Below are positions 26,043 to 36,500 of a stretch of 64,000 bases of DNA, piece after piece. Under the pieces are notes generated by a model that saw nothing but the letters and a program-made list of their open reading frames with translations, was not told the DNA's origin and ran no database searches. Origin of the DNA: NVTR01 sp036480115 (GTDB taxonomy: Bacteria > Pseudomonadota > Alphaproteobacteria > Rhodobacterales > Rhodobacteraceae); NCBI GenBank assembly GCA_965224795.1, contig CBDDAE010000002.1, positions 806,001-870,000 of the forward strand, written 5' to 3'. Within the stretch, counting starts at the first letter, position 1. Every line of letters begins with the position of its first letter. Made by a program: the position numbers and the translations under genes.

Positions 26043-26685
26043 CAACTGAACCAAGCGCGGCCCGCGGTAAAATAACCAGCATGCCGGGATTGAAAAACTT
26101 TAGGCTGACGTGGTTTTCCGCCACTTCATTTGAAGTGCCTATTTTACCGTCAGGGGAAAATTTTAATCCATCAATGGGCCATTTAAGCCCGCTGGATTCG
26201 CCTCGGGTGGGGTTCATGGGGAATAGCGATATTCGGGTGCCGGGCTTTAGCCTTAGTTTGATCCGGGATTTAACGTGCAACACCAGGTCATGCTGGCCAA
26301 TTAGTACACATGTTTGTTGGTTATATTTAACCAAGGCATTGAACGCTGCTAATTCGTGATCCACCCGCTGGCCCAAAAAACCAACGCCCAGGATCAGTGG
26401 GGAATTAATGCCGCGTAAACACTTTTCCAAATCAGTGCTATTTTGCTCAGAAATGAGAATACGCTGGTTTTCTGGAAATTTCTCTAAAACGGTCTTATCT
26501 ATCGAGTCAAAGTCGCCGATCACCAATTTAGGGGTAATGCCACAATTTAGCGCCAATTGGGCCCCACCATCCGCTGCAATAACATAGGGAGCAAATGCCA
26601 GTGCATCGTTTAAAAGCCCAGTGTTTACATCACCAGCGCCCACAAGGGTTACGTTTTTGGAAGTCTGAACAATGCTAGTTAACAT
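26020..26685 (-). CDS. Thiamine diphosphokinase
   Basis: This enzyme transfers diphosphate from ATP to thiamine and makes the cofactor thiamine diphosphate. The 221-residue protein carries the motifs of the bacterial family: VIAADGGAQLAL near residue 35, VIGDFDSIDK near 55 and STDLEKCLRGI near 83, with the thiamine-binding C-terminal part (LKWPIDGLKF, SNEVAENHVSLKF) following. Length is normal (about 210-225). It stands alone with no other thiamine gene nearby, and no TPP riboswitch was seen in front of it. It converges with the EamA gene and diverges from the acidic protein gene. Confidence 0.9.
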   Translation of the reverse strand: MLTSIVQTSKNVTLVGAGDVNTGLLNDALAFAPYVIAADGGAQLALNCGITPKLVIGDFDSIDKTVLEKFPENQRILISEQNSTDLEKCLRGINSPLILGVGFLGQRVDHELAAFNALVKYNQQTCVLIGQHDLVLHVKSRIKLRLKPGTRISLFPMNPTRGESSGLKWPIDGLKFSPDGKIGTSNEVAENHVSLKFFNPGMLVILPRAALGSVVTALAGQ

Positions 26686-26826
26686 GCCACAATTGCCATT
26701 CGTTTTGGAAACAATACTTATTTCAGCCGCAATATTATCACGGGGTTTTCCTAGGTCTGTTCCTATTTGTGAACCATTGGATGGTAAATACAGAGTTGCT
26801 GGATCGGGGGAGAAAGCGGAAGAACT

Positions 26827-28629
26827 ATGGTAGGACCAAGTAAAATCCTGACGGTATCATACGGTACTTTTTCGTGCACGTTGGAAGGGTTTGATGACCC
26901 GTTTTCAACGATGCGTGGTATTGCCGAGTATTTTCGGGACCTCGCAGCGGATGACAGATATTTTGGGGCAGAACCGCCAATCCCGGATGCAGAGATGCTG
27001 CACCGGATTGCAGAATCAGACGCCAAAAACCGCGTCGTCGCACATGTTGAAGACAATGGTGTAACACTTCGTCAGGTCGAAAATGATCAGGACGACGCGC
27101 CAATGGTTGCGGCCGGAGTTGGGGCCAGCACTGATGCGGTAGCTAACGACCCTTTTGTTGATGAGCCGGCCGATATAGTGGCCCTGAACGAACCTTCGCA
27201 GGTTGAAGCCGAAAGCGTAGCCGCAAAATTGGCCCGCATTCGGGCGGTCGTCTCAAACGACAATGGGGCCACAGAAGAAGATAATGAAACAATGGATGAG
27301 GAATTTACTTCCTCACCCATTTCCGCAGCATTTGAAGATACTGACGCAATCGCCAGTGAAGACGATGCGGTTGCAGAGGAATCTGACGATTTCGAAGCAG
27401 AGGTTGAACCAGACGTAGTGCCAGAAGATCAGGCCGAGGTGGAAACCGAAGGTGAGCAATCTGAAGATGTTGATGCGGCTCAATCCAGCCAGCTTGAAGA
27501 ATCTGAACAGGCCTCCGAACCATCCGACGAACCAGTATCTGAGGAAGAAACTGAATATTCTCAGGATATTAACGATAACACTGAGGACACTTCAATTGCT
27601 GAATTCATGGAAACGGCTACATCGGATGAAACCGAAAGTGACGAAATTGAAGCCGACGAACCTGAGAATTTGGACGATCTTGATGGATCATCGGTAACAC
27701 GCATTGTGAAAATGCGTCGCGCTGATTTTGAAGCGGCTCAGGAACTGGATGGACCAGACGGCTTTGCCGAATACACAGAGGTCACCGACGAAGAACCAGT
27801 GTCTTCATTGTCTGCCGAGGACGAAGCCGAACTGATGGCCAACCTTGAAACAGTACAACGCAAAGCAGATGCAGAAGAACGCGCCGAGAAAGAAGGCCGT
27901 GCCCTGCTGGAAAATCAGGACATCGAAGCCAGCGCAGAATCTGTTTCTCGTATTCTGGATGTAACAAATTCAGAATTGGAAGAAACTGAGGGCACACGAC
28001 GTCGCTCGGCTATTGCCCACTTAAAGGCAGCCGTTGCGGCCACGCGGGCCGATAAATTTCTGTCTAAGAAACGGGAGAAGGATGAGGAAGAGGAACTAAA
28101 CCAGTATCGTGATGATCTGGCTAAAGTTGTAAAACCTCGTCGCCCTTCTGATAGTGGAAGAACTGCACGCCAGGCACCTTTAATGCTGGTCAGCGAACAA
28201 CGAGTCTATGAACCAACGCAGGAAGTTGCCAGTGATGGTGCAGCCATTCAACCGCGACGTATTGCGGCCGGTAATCTGGCTCTAAGCGACGAAGAAATGG
28301 CGGCTGAAACAAGTGACAGCGAAAATATGTTTATTGAAAACAATACTTTCGCTGAATTTGCCGAAGAAATGGGAGCAAGCGAGCTACCAGATTTATTGGA
28401 AGCAGCGGCGGCCTATTCTGCCTATGTTGAAGGTAATGCACATTTTTCGCGCCCGCAAATCATGCAAGCAGTTGCAAGCCTAAAAGAAGAAGAATTTACC
28501 CGTGAAGAAGGGCTGCGATCCTTTGGATTGTTGCTACGTCGCGGTAAAATTAAAAAGCTGAAACGCGGACAATTCGCTGTGGCTGAAACTACTCGTTTCA
28601 ATCCACAACCACGCGCAGTTGGCGAATAG
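26827..28629 (+). CDS. Large acidic protein with conserved ends, unknown function
   Basis: The 600-residue product has three parts. Residues about 1-75 form a conserved module (ILTVSYGTFSCTLEGFDDPF, MRGIAEYFRDLAADDRYFG, AEMLHRIAE). Residues about 85-500 are low-complexity and strongly acidic, rich in Glu, Asp, Ser and Ala, with repeats such as DDAVAEESDDFEAEVEPDV. Residues about 511-600 form a compact basic end: HFSRPQIMQAVASLKEE, FTREEGLRSFGLLLRRG, KIKKLKRGQFAVAE, which reads like a winged-helix domain. No signal peptide or membrane helix is present. Similar proteins seem limited to Rhodobacterales and are annotated as hypothetical. Its possible role as an acidic bridge between a partner and DNA is inference. 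An intrinsic terminator follows. Confidence 0.85.
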   Translation: MVGPSKILTVSYGTFSCTLEGFDDPFSTMRGIAEYFRDLAADDRYFGAEPPIPDAEMLHRIAESDAKNRVVAHVEDNGVTLRQVENDQDDAPMVAAGVGASTDAVANDPFVDEPADIVALNEPSQVEAESVAAKLARIRAVVSNDNGATEEDNETMDEEFTSSPISAAFEDTDAIASEDDAVAEESDDFEAEVEPDVVPEDQAEVETEGEQSEDVDAAQSSQLEESEQASEPSDEPVSEEETEYSQDINDNTEDTSIAEFMETATSDETESDEIEADEPENLDDLDGSSVTRIVKMRRADFEAAQELDGPDGFAEYTEVTDEEPVSSLSAEDEAELMANLETVQRKADAEERAEKEGRALLENQDIEASAESVSRILDVTNSELEETEGTRRRSAIAHLKAAVAATRADKFLSKKREKDEEEELNQYRDDLAKVVKPRRPSDSGRTARQAPLMLVSEQRVYEPTQEVASDGAAIQPRRIAAGNLALSDEEMAAETSDSENMFIENNTFAEFAEEMGASELPDLLEAAAAYSAYVEGNAHFSRPQIMQAVASLKEEEFTREEGLRSFGLLLRRGKIKKLKRGQFAVAETTRFNPQPRAVGE

Positions 28630-28657
28630 TATAGGCACAACCTAAGATCAAAATACT

Positions 28658-28693
28658 AAAAACCGGGGGGCTAATGCTCTTCCCGGTTTTTTT
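28658..28693. terminator. Bidirectional intrinsic terminator
   Basis: AAAAACCGGG pairs with CCCGGTTTTT and is followed by two more T on the plus strand and by A-to-T tracts on the minus strand, so it can end both the acidic protein message and the purA-DUF2842 message. The TAG stop of the DUF2842 gene lies inside its loop. Confidence 0.85.
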
Positions 28694-28910
28694 CGTTTTC
28701 AGGGGGATCTTCTTTGCCGATTCCGCGAAATATTGGCTTGAATGGCAGTATCCAAACAATGCCGAGGCCAACATAGACAAGCAGTTCAATCAAAATGTTT
28801 GGCCGGCCCAGCATGTCGACTATGCTTACAGCAATGACGATATAGATCGGCAGTCCAATCAGTAAAATGATCAATGACCAGCGGCGGCGGGATTTGTATG
28901 AAAGGGCCAT
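28671..28910 (-). CDS. DUF2842 small inner membrane protein
   Basis: The 79-residue protein has a basic N terminus (MALSYKSRRRWS), a helix at about residues 13-33 and a second at about 40-56 (LIELLVYVGLGIVWILPF), and a charged tail. This is the DUF2842 family, found almost only in alphaproteobacteria and of unknown function. Its start shares one base with the purA stop (TGATG), so it is translated with purA. Its stop codon falls in the loop of the bidirectional terminator, so ribosomes finishing it will overlap the hairpin. Confidence 0.9.
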   Translation of the reverse strand: MALSYKSRRRWSLIILLIGLPIYIVIAVSIVDMLGRPNILIELLVYVGLGIVWILPFKPIFRGIGKEDPPENEKNREEH

Positions 28911-30202
28911 CAGTCGACAAACGGATCAGTGACAAGGATGGTGTCTTCGCGTTCCGGCGAAGTCGAAACCATGGCTGCCGGGCAGTCGATCAGTTCTTCA
29001 ATCCGGCGCACATATTTGATCGCTGCTGCCGGTAAATCGACCCAGCTGCGCGCGCCTTCAGTGCTTTCGGACCAGCCGGGCATGGTTTCATAGATTGGGG
29101 TACAACGGGCCTGTTGATCAGCCGCCGTGGGCAAATGGTCAATACGTTCACCGTCAAGTTTGTAGGCGATACAGATTTTCAATTCTTCAAACCCATCCAG
29201 AACATCCAGTTTGGTCAAAGCAATACCATTGACGCCGGATGTGGCGCAAGTCTGGCGCACCAGCACCGCATCAAACCAGCCACAGCGACGTTTGCGCCCG
29301 GTATTGGTACCAAATTCATGACCCCGCTCACCCAGTCGCTGGCCGACTTCATCATGCAGTTCGGCCGGAAACGGCCCTTCGCCAACCCGGGTAGTATAGG
29401 CTTTGACAATGCCCAGCACATAATCAATGCCGCCGGGTCCAATGCCCGATCCGGTGGCCGCCTGCCCGGCAATGACGTTGGAGGAAGTCACAAACGGATA
29501 GGTGCCAAAATCAATATCCAGCAGCGCGCCCTGAGCACCCTCAAAAAGGATACGTTTACCGGCCTTGCGCTTTTCGTTCAGAATTTTCCAAACCGGGGCG
29601 GCGTAAGGCAGCACTGTTGGTGCAATTTCGCGCAAACTTGCCAGCAACGCATCCCGGTCCACCGGCTCCATTCCCAGCCCACGGCGCAGCGCATCATGGT
29701 GAACAAGTGCGCGATCAATCCGCAATTCCAGGGTGGCATCATCGGCCAAATCCGCAACGCGGACAGCACGCCGACCCACTTTGTCTTCATAGGCCGGGCC
29801 AATGCCGCGCCCGGTGGTGCCGATTTTGGCCACAGAATTTTGTTTTTCGCGCGCCCGGTCCAGTTCACCGTGGATCGGCAGGATCAGTACACAGTTTTCA
29901 GCAACGATCAAGTTTTCCGGTGAAATTTCAACGCCTTGGCCGCGTATCTTGGCCAATTCTTCGCGAAAATGCCAGGGATCCAGCACCACACCATTGCCAA
30001 TAACCGACAACTTTCCGCCACGCACAATCCCCGAGGGCAGCGCGGCCAGCTTGAACACTTCGCCGTCAATTACCAACGTGTGCCCGGCATTATGGCCACC
30101 TTGGAACCGCACGATGATATCGGCACGCTCTGACAGCCAGTCAACCAGCTTGCCTTTTCCTTCGTCACCCCACTGGGCGCCCACGACGACGACATTGGCC
30201 AT
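28910..30202 (-). CDS. purA: Adenylosuccinate synthetase
   Basis: PurA joins IMP and aspartate with GTP to give adenylosuccinate, the first step from IMP to AMP. The 430-residue protein has the N-terminal P-loop-like VVVGAQWGDEGKGKLVDWLS, the IMP site VRFQGGHNAGHTLV, the switch segment KIGTTGRGIGPAYEDKVGRRAVR near residue 126, EGAQGALLDIDFGTYPFVTSSN near 222, and the C-terminal GTP specificity motif LTKLDVLDGF. Length is normal. It is followed by the DUF2842 gene with a one-base overlap, and its start ATG has AAAGGAC upstream. Confidence 0.97.
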   Translation of the reverse strand: MANVVVVGAQWGDEGKGKLVDWLSERADIIVRFQGGHNAGHTLVIDGEVFKLAALPSGIVRGGKLSVIGNGVVLDPWHFREELAKIRGQGVEISPENLIVAENCVLILPIHGELDRAREKQNSVAKIGTTGRGIGPAYEDKVGRRAVRVADLADDATLELRIDRALVHHDALRRGLGMEPVDRDALLASLREIAPTVLPYAAPVWKILNEKRKAGKRILFEGAQGALLDIDFGTYPFVTSSNVIAGQAATGSGIGPGGIDYVLGIVKAYTTRVGEGPFPAELHDEVGQRLGERGHEFGTNTGRKRRCGWFDAVLVRQTCATSGVNGIALTKLDVLDGFEELKICIAYKLDGERIDHLPTAADQQARCTPIYETMPGWSESTEGARSWVDLPAAAIKYVRRIEELIDCPAAMVSTSPEREDTILVTDPFVD

Positions 30203-30332
30203 TTATTGTCCTTTCGTGCAAACAAACCCGGGACGATATAGCGGCAGAATTACCCGTGCGAAACCATTATTTATGGGCGGGGCTGGACAGAGGGCCGCAT
30301 TTATTGCGATCCATTGGAAAAATGAGGACGAT

Positions 30333-30728
30333 ATGGGCTTTCTAATTCGCTGGCTTTTCGCATTTGCACTAATCGCCGCAACCTTTAACCCGACCCGGTG
30401 GAATTTTGTCAAATGGGCGTCGGAAAACTTTTCAAACAACATGTCTTTAACCGTATTTCTGGGGCTTTTGCTATTCATAGGCTACGTGATCTATTTGCGT
30501 GCCACCCTGCGATCCATTGGCGCGTTTGGCATGGCGCTGGTGTTTGCAGTTTTCGGCGCACTGGTCTGGGTGTTGTTTGATATGGGAATTTTATCATTGG
30601 ACAATTCAAACCTGAATGTCTGGATCGGTATTTTGGCCCTGTCACTGATCCTTGGGATAGGTCTGTCCTGGAGCTTTGTGCGCCGCGCCGTTTCGGGACA
30701 GTTTGATGTGGATGACAGCGACGAATAA
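30333..30728 (+). CDS. DUF6524 family membrane protein
   Basis: The 131-residue protein has four hydrophobic segments, at about residues 4-20, 39-57, 65-86 and 97-116, and ends with a polar acidic tail (GQFDVDDSDE). The motif FNPTRWNFVKWA after the first helix is typical of a Rhodobacterales family of unknown function. The ATG at 30333 follows GAGGACGAT, a good ribosome binding site. A longer open frame runs upstream across the antisense of purA but is a shadow. It diverges from purA with 130 bases between starts. Confidence 0.82.
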   Translation: MGFLIRWLFAFALIAATFNPTRWNFVKWASENFSNNMSLTVFLGLLLFIGYVIYLRATLRSIGAFGMALVFAVFGALVWVLFDMGILSLDNSNLNVWIGILALSLILGIGLSWSFVRRAVSGQFDVDDSDE

Positions 30729-30765
30729 GGACGCCTGTTCGGGAGGCCGCTTTGGACGGTGCAAT

Positions 30766-31254
30766 CTAACCAGTTTTGATTGGGTATTCAGCGCCTGAAA
30801 ACCGGTGATAAATTGTCGCCGTTGCCACCAGTATTAAGGACCCCACAAGTACCGGGATAATCAGAAAATCAAAGCCGGGCGTTAAGGCGAACACCACAAT
30901 CGGATCGGCCCCGGCTGGCGGATGCGTAACCCTAAGCGCCGCCATAGCACCAATTGCCAGGCCAACAGCAATTGCGGTAGCCCACCATGTTGGCGGCAGC
31001 ACGTAGCTTAACCCAAGCGCTATGATGGTTGCCAGCAGATGTCCCCCAACAACATTCATTGGTTGCGAAAGCGGGCTATTTGGAACCGAAAATAATAGCA
31101 CGCAGCTTGCCCCAAAGGGCGCGATCAGCAAGGGCGCGCCGGCAAAGCTGGTCAGGGCCCCAAGTATACCAATTCCAAGCATACCGCCCAGACCGACCAG
31201 CAGCCAATTCTTTGGTGAAGCCGGGGGTTGGTGGCGGAACAAAAACCGTTGCAT
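30766..31254 (-). CDS. HPP family membrane protein
   Basis: The 162-residue protein has four to five hydrophobic helices and the motif RVTHPPAGADPIVVF that names the HPP family. The N-terminal MQRFLFRHQ leads to a helix with WLLVGLGGMLGIGILGAL, and PFGASCVLLFSVPNSPLSQP is a second conserved loop. Plant and cyanobacterial members act in nitrite transport, but bacterial HPP proteins have not been assigned a common substrate. ATG at 31254 has AGGA nine bases upstream and is preferred to longer frames. It diverges from secG. Confidence 0.83.
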   Translation of the reverse strand: MQRFLFRHQPPASPKNWLLVGLGGMLGIGILGALTSFAGAPLLIAPFGASCVLLFSVPNSPLSQPMNVVGGHLLATIIALGLSYVLPPTWWATAIAVGLAIGAMAALRVTHPPAGADPIVVFALTPGFDFLIIPVLVGSLILVATATIYHRFSGAEYPIKTG

Positions 31255-31410
31255 GATGTGTTTTCCTGTCATTTGGTTTCTTGACGGTACAAAGCCGCCT
31301 GAACAGACACAAGTGGCTGGCATCAGCATTGCCCAAAACCGTCCATTGGGGGTTGCAGCAGCCAAGGCGAGCCTTTAGATACCACTCGTTCAAGCAACCT
31401 AAGGCTGGCA

Positions 31411-31767
31411 ATGGAAAACGTTGTTCTTATCATCCATCTGATTTTGGCACTTTGCCTAATTGGCGTTGTTCTATTGCAACGTTCAGAAGGTGGCGGTTTG
31501 GGCATGGGCGGCGGTGCCGGTGGCGCTGTTTCATCGCGCGGTATTGCGACCGCTTTGGGCAAACTGACCTGGGCATTTGCGATTGCGTTTATTTGCACAT
31601 CAATTGCCCTGACGGTGATTGCAGCGAAAAATTCTGCCAACAGTTCGGTTGTTGATCGGTTGGGAGGGGCACCTGCGGCCAGCCACGCGCCTGCTGTACC
31701 TTCTGGTGATGATCTGCTTCCGCCAAGTACAACAGACGATCCGCTGGCCCAACCCCCGGCAGAATAA
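31411..31767 (+). CDS. secG: Preprotein translocase subunit SecG
   Basis: SecG is the small auxiliary subunit of the SecYEG channel. The 118-residue protein has two helices, VVLIIHLILALCLIGVVLLQ at residues 4-23 and WAFAIAFICTSIALTVIAA near 54-72, joined by the conserved loop QRSEGGGLGMGGGAGGA and ISSRG-like VSSRGIATALGKLTW. The Pro/Ala-rich C-terminal tail is usual in alphaproteobacteria. It lies 167 bases before pyrG, the normal order in this group. Confidence 0.95.
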   Translation: MENVVLIIHLILALCLIGVVLLQRSEGGGLGMGGGAGGAVSSRGIATALGKLTWAFAIAFICTSIALTVIAAKNSANSSVVDRLGGAPAASHAPAVPSGDDLLPPSTTDDPLAQPPAE

Positions 31768-31934
31768 CCAAGTTTTCACCACCGATAGTTTATTTACAAT
31801 AATCCACCGCTGGATGTTGTGATCCTGTTGCGCAATTCTTGCGAATCTGTTACCTGTCAAATCCCGTGATGATGTGGTTCTAAATGCCACTTTTTGCACC
31901 AATTTGGTTTCTTTTCACGGGGGCATTCCACCGC

Positions 31935-33578
<1,644 letters not shown>

Positions 33579-33638
33579 CTCATTACTAATTTGCGACTCC
33601 CCCTTTTCGACGCCCCATCGCTATCTTATATATGCACA

Positions 33639-34079
33639 ATGTTTGGTGAATTTCTTAAACGGCTAACGCAGCCTGATCCGGTTCCACTGGAAAAAACCGA
33701 TGCCCGTCTGGCGTTGACTGCGCTATTGGTCAGAATTGCCAAAAGTGACGACGACTACGCCAGTGTTGAAATTGCTTTGATCGATGAACTGATCGCAAAA
33801 CGTTACGGGCTAAGCGGTGATCAGATTGTCACCCTGCGAAAAGACGCCGAAACCCTTGAAAGCGAAGCCCCCGACACCGTCCGATTTACCCGTGCTATCA
33901 AAGAAGCAGTACCCTATGTGGACCGTGAAAGTGTGATTGAATCTCTTTGGGAAATTGTGCTGGTTGACGGTGTGCGTGATCAACACGAGAACGCCTTACT
34001 TCGGTTAGTAGCGGATTTGTTGGGAATCAATGACCGTGACAGTAACTTGGCGCGACAAAGGGTATCTGCGCGCCAATGA
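33639..34079 (+). CDS. TerB-family protein
   Basis: The 146-residue protein is all-helical, with the TerB/DjlA pattern: RLALTALLVRIAKSDDDYASVEIALIDELI near residues 25-54, then LRKDAETLESEAPDT and VIESLWEIVLVDGVRDQHENALLRLVADLLGI near 105-136. The DDD and the VDG-x-HENAL acidic groups are the metal-type positions seen in tellurite resistance proteins. No tellurite operon is present, so the name describes the fold only. The stop overlaps the next gene as ATGA, suggesting that the two proteins are made together. The start ATG has no clear ribosome binding site. Confidence 0.8.
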   Translation: MFGEFLKRLTQPDPVPLEKTDARLALTALLVRIAKSDDDYASVEIALIDELIAKRYGLSGDQIVTLRKDAETLESEAPDTVRFTRAIKEAVPYVDRESVIESLWEIVLVDGVRDQHENALLRLVADLLGINDRDSNLARQRVSARQ

Positions 34080-34819
34080 TTGCGTCCCTTGGCATGTATG
34101 ACCGCGCCGAGACTGCCATTTCAAATGATGTGTTTTGGGAATGTATCCGCAAAAACCTAGGCTATGGCCCTGAAAACCTAGACCGGGTTTCAGAGGTCAT
34201 GCAAGTCTGGCAAAGCCCGGACTTACTGTTTTCGCAGACCTGTGGCTTGCCGTTTCGAACGATTTTGCATGATAAAGTGCAATTGGTTGGCACACCAGAC
34301 TACGGATTTTCAGGTATCGCACCGGGATTCTATTATTCGGTTTTCGTAGTTCGAAAAGAAGCCAGTGATGTGGTGGAAGACTTCAGGGATCGTGTTTTTG
34401 CGTGCAACGAGATCGGATCACAGTCGGGCTGGGCCGCGCCACAAAACCATGCCCAGACATTGGGATTTGGGTTTGAGAATGTTACTTTGACAGGTGGTCA
34501 TTTGGCCAGTGCTGGCGCCGTGGCCAATGGTTTGGCTGATATCGCCGCAATTGATGCCCAAACTTGGCGTATGATTTGCAAGTATCGGGACTATACCGGG
34601 GCGCTGAAGGTGATTGCCAAAACCCAGCCCACACCAGGATTGCCATATATTACGTCACTTACCCAAGATGCCGGGGCAATATTTGGCGTGGTAAAGGCCA
34701 CCATCCAGAACTTAAATGAAGAAACCCGGCGGGTATTGGGAATAACTGGAATTGTTTCTATTGATAAATCAGAATATCTGCGGGTGCCCAATCCAAAGGC
34801 TCCGTTAAGGATTGCTTAG
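34076..34819 (+). CDS. PhnD-like substrate-binding-fold protein without signal peptide
   Basis: The 247-residue protein resembles the PhnD/SsuA/transferrin-type periplasmic binding fold: MIASLGMYDRAETA, FSQTCGLPFRTIL near residue 52, FACNEIGSQSGWAAPQNHA near 108, GGHLASAGAVANGLADIAAIDAQTW near 142. Unlike true ABC binding proteins it has no signal peptide or lipobox; it starts directly with the first strand and overlaps the TerB gene by ATGA. It is thus probably cytoplasmic and may bind a phosphorylated or anionic small molecule as a sensor or enzyme. No transporter for such a ligand lies next to it; the following ABC genes are of the amino acid type. Confidence 0.78.
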   Translation: MIASLGMYDRAETAISNDVFWECIRKNLGYGPENLDRVSEVMQVWQSPDLLFSQTCGLPFRTILHDKVQLVGTPDYGFSGIAPGFYYSVFVVRKEASDVVEDFRDRVFACNEIGSQSGWAAPQNHAQTLGFGFENVTLTGGHLASAGAVANGLADIAAIDAQTWRMICKYRDYTGALKVIAKTQPTPGLPYITSLTQDAGAIFGVVKATIQNLNEETRRVLGITGIVSIDKSEYLRVPNPKAPLRIA

Positions 34820-34930
34820 TTTACGTACCGTTATGGGCGAATTTTGCGGTGTTGGTGCCACTTTGGACGTTGCAATTATTCACTTTTTGGTTCCAACTGT
34901 CCCAGCGACATATGGGGACGCCGCCTGCCT

Positions 34931-35710
34931 GTGACTGAACTTTCGCCACACGTGATTGAAATTCGAGACCTGCATAAGGCCTACGGATCATTGGAAGTGC
35001 TGAAAGGTGTAGACCTTAAGGCACCCAAGGGGCATGTTATTTCGCTAGTTGGTAGTTCAGGATCCGGAAAATCAACACTGCTTCGCTGCGCCAACTTGTT
35101 AGAAGACAGCCAGCAGGGCGAAATTCTGTTTGAAGGTGAGCCGATCGCCTGGCGTGGCACAGGCCATAATCGCCATCCTGCAGACAAGGCACAGGTCACC
35201 CGTATTCGCACCAATCTTTCCATGGTTTTTCAACAGTTTAACCTGTGGTCCCATATGTCGATCCTGCAAAATGTGGTTGAAGCACCTATCACAGTTCTGG
35301 GTCAAGATCGCGACGTGGTAGAAGCGCGGGGGCGCGACTTACTTGCCAAGGTTGGAATTGCCGATAAGTCCGAAGCATACCCTGCCCAGCTATCCGGTGG
35401 CCAACAACAACGGGCTGCAATTGCGCGGGCGTTATGTATGGAACCCAAAGCGCTGCTGTTTGACGAACCCACTTCAGCGCTGGACCCGGAATTGGAACAG
35501 GAAGTGGTCAAAGTAATAAAAGATCTGGCCGACGAAGGGCGCACAATGCTTTTGGTGACCCATGATATGCGGCTTGCCGGCGATGTGGCGGATCACGTAA
35601 TATTTCTTCATCAGGGGAAAATTGAAGAACAGGGTCCACCGGATGCTTTCTTTAACAACCCCAAAACAGACCGACTGCGACAGTTCCTAAGCGCGACTGT
35701 TGCGGCTTAA
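34931..35710 (+). CDS. Polar amino acid ABC transporter, ATP-binding protein
   Basis: The 259-residue ATPase belongs to the HisP/GlnQ group. Walker A is GSSGSGKSTLLRCANLLE near residue 41, the insertion typical of HisP-like proteins (AWRGTGHNRHPADKAQVTRIRTN) is present, the Q-loop is VFQQFNLWSHMS, the signature LSGGQQQRAAIARAL, Walker B LLFDEPTSALDPELE and the H-loop VTHDM. A longer frame begins at 34844, but VTELSPHVIEIRDLHKAYG with GTG at 34931 fits the family. It is first in the order ATPase, binding protein, two permeases. Confidence 0.92.
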   Translation: MTELSPHVIEIRDLHKAYGSLEVLKGVDLKAPKGHVISLVGSSGSGKSTLLRCANLLEDSQQGEILFEGEPIAWRGTGHNRHPADKAQVTRIRTNLSMVFQQFNLWSHMSILQNVVEAPITVLGQDRDVVEARGRDLLAKVGIADKSEAYPAQLSGGQQQRAAIARALCMEPKALLFDEPTSALDPELEQEVVKVIKDLADEGRTMLLVTHDMRLAGDVADHVIFLHQGKIEEQGPPDAFFNNPKTDRLRQFLSATVAA

Positions 35711-35738
35711 ATTTAGCGTAAAACAAGGGAGAGACACT

Positions 35739-36464
35739 ATGAAAAAACTAATCTTAACAACGGCCGCACTGGCAATCACCGCCGGAATGGCGCTGGCACA
35801 AGATGTTGTTCGCATGGGCACCGAAGGCGCCTATCCTCCGTACAACTTCATCAATGATGCTGGCGAAGTTGACGGTTTTGAAATTGAGCTGGGCAATGAA
35901 CTCTGCAAACGTGCCGAGTTGAATTGCGAATGGGTGACCAATGAATGGGATTCAATAATCCCTAATCTGGTCTCCAGCAACTATGACACCATCATTGCCG
36001 GCATGTCGATCACCGATGAGCGCGACGAAGTGATTGACTTTACACAAAATTACATCCTGCCAGCGGCTTCGGCATATGTTGCCGTTGCAGATGGTGCTGA
36101 CCTTATGGGTGGTGTAATCGCGGCTCAAACAGCAACAATTCAGGCTGGTTATGTTGCTGAAAGTGGCGCGACTTTGGTTGAATTCGCAACCCCTGACGAA
36201 ACCATTGCGGCTGTGAAAAACGGCGAAGCCGATGCGGTACTGGCCGATAAAGATTATCTGGCCCCAATTGTTGCTGAGTCCGGCGGTGCGCTGATGTTCG
36301 TTGGTGACGACGTTCAGCTTGGCGGCGGTGTTGGCATGGGCATTCGCGAAAGCGACGGCGAGTTGCGTGGCAAGTTCAATGCAGCGATTGATTCAATGAA
36401 GGCCGACGGCACATTGAACACTTTGCTGGTCAAATGGTTTGGCGCAGAAATCGCGACCTACTAA
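35739..36464 (+). CDS. Polar amino acid ABC transporter, periplasmic binding protein
   Basis: The 241-residue protein begins with a signal peptide MKKLILTTAALAITAGMALA, cut before QD. The ligand domain has GTEGAYPPYNFINDAGEVDGFEIELGNEL and LVSSNYDTIIAGMSITDERDEVIDFTQNY, the family 3 binding-protein pattern of lysine/arginine/ornithine or histidine systems. The last part MKADGTLNTLLVKWFG is standard. AAGGGAG lies before the ATG at 35739. A perfect 10-bp hairpin follows the stop and probably keeps this part of the mRNA stable, so the binding protein can be made in excess over the permeases. Confidence 0.93.
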   Translation: MKKLILTTAALAITAGMALAQDVVRMGTEGAYPPYNFINDAGEVDGFEIELGNELCKRAELNCEWVTNEWDSIIPNLVSSNYDTIIAGMSITDERDEVIDFTQNYILPAASAYVAVADGADLMGGVIAAQTATIQAGYVAESGATLVEFATPDETIAAVKNGEADAVLADKDYLAPIVAESGGALMFVGDDVQLGGGVGMGIRESDGELRGKFNAAIDSMKADGTLNTLLVKWFGAEIATY

Positions 36465-36473
36465 TTTACACTT

Positions 36474-36500
36474 TGGCGGGGCTAAAAATAAGCCCCGCCA
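36474..36500 (+). promoter_or_regulatory. placeholder
   Basis: placeholder. Confidence 0.
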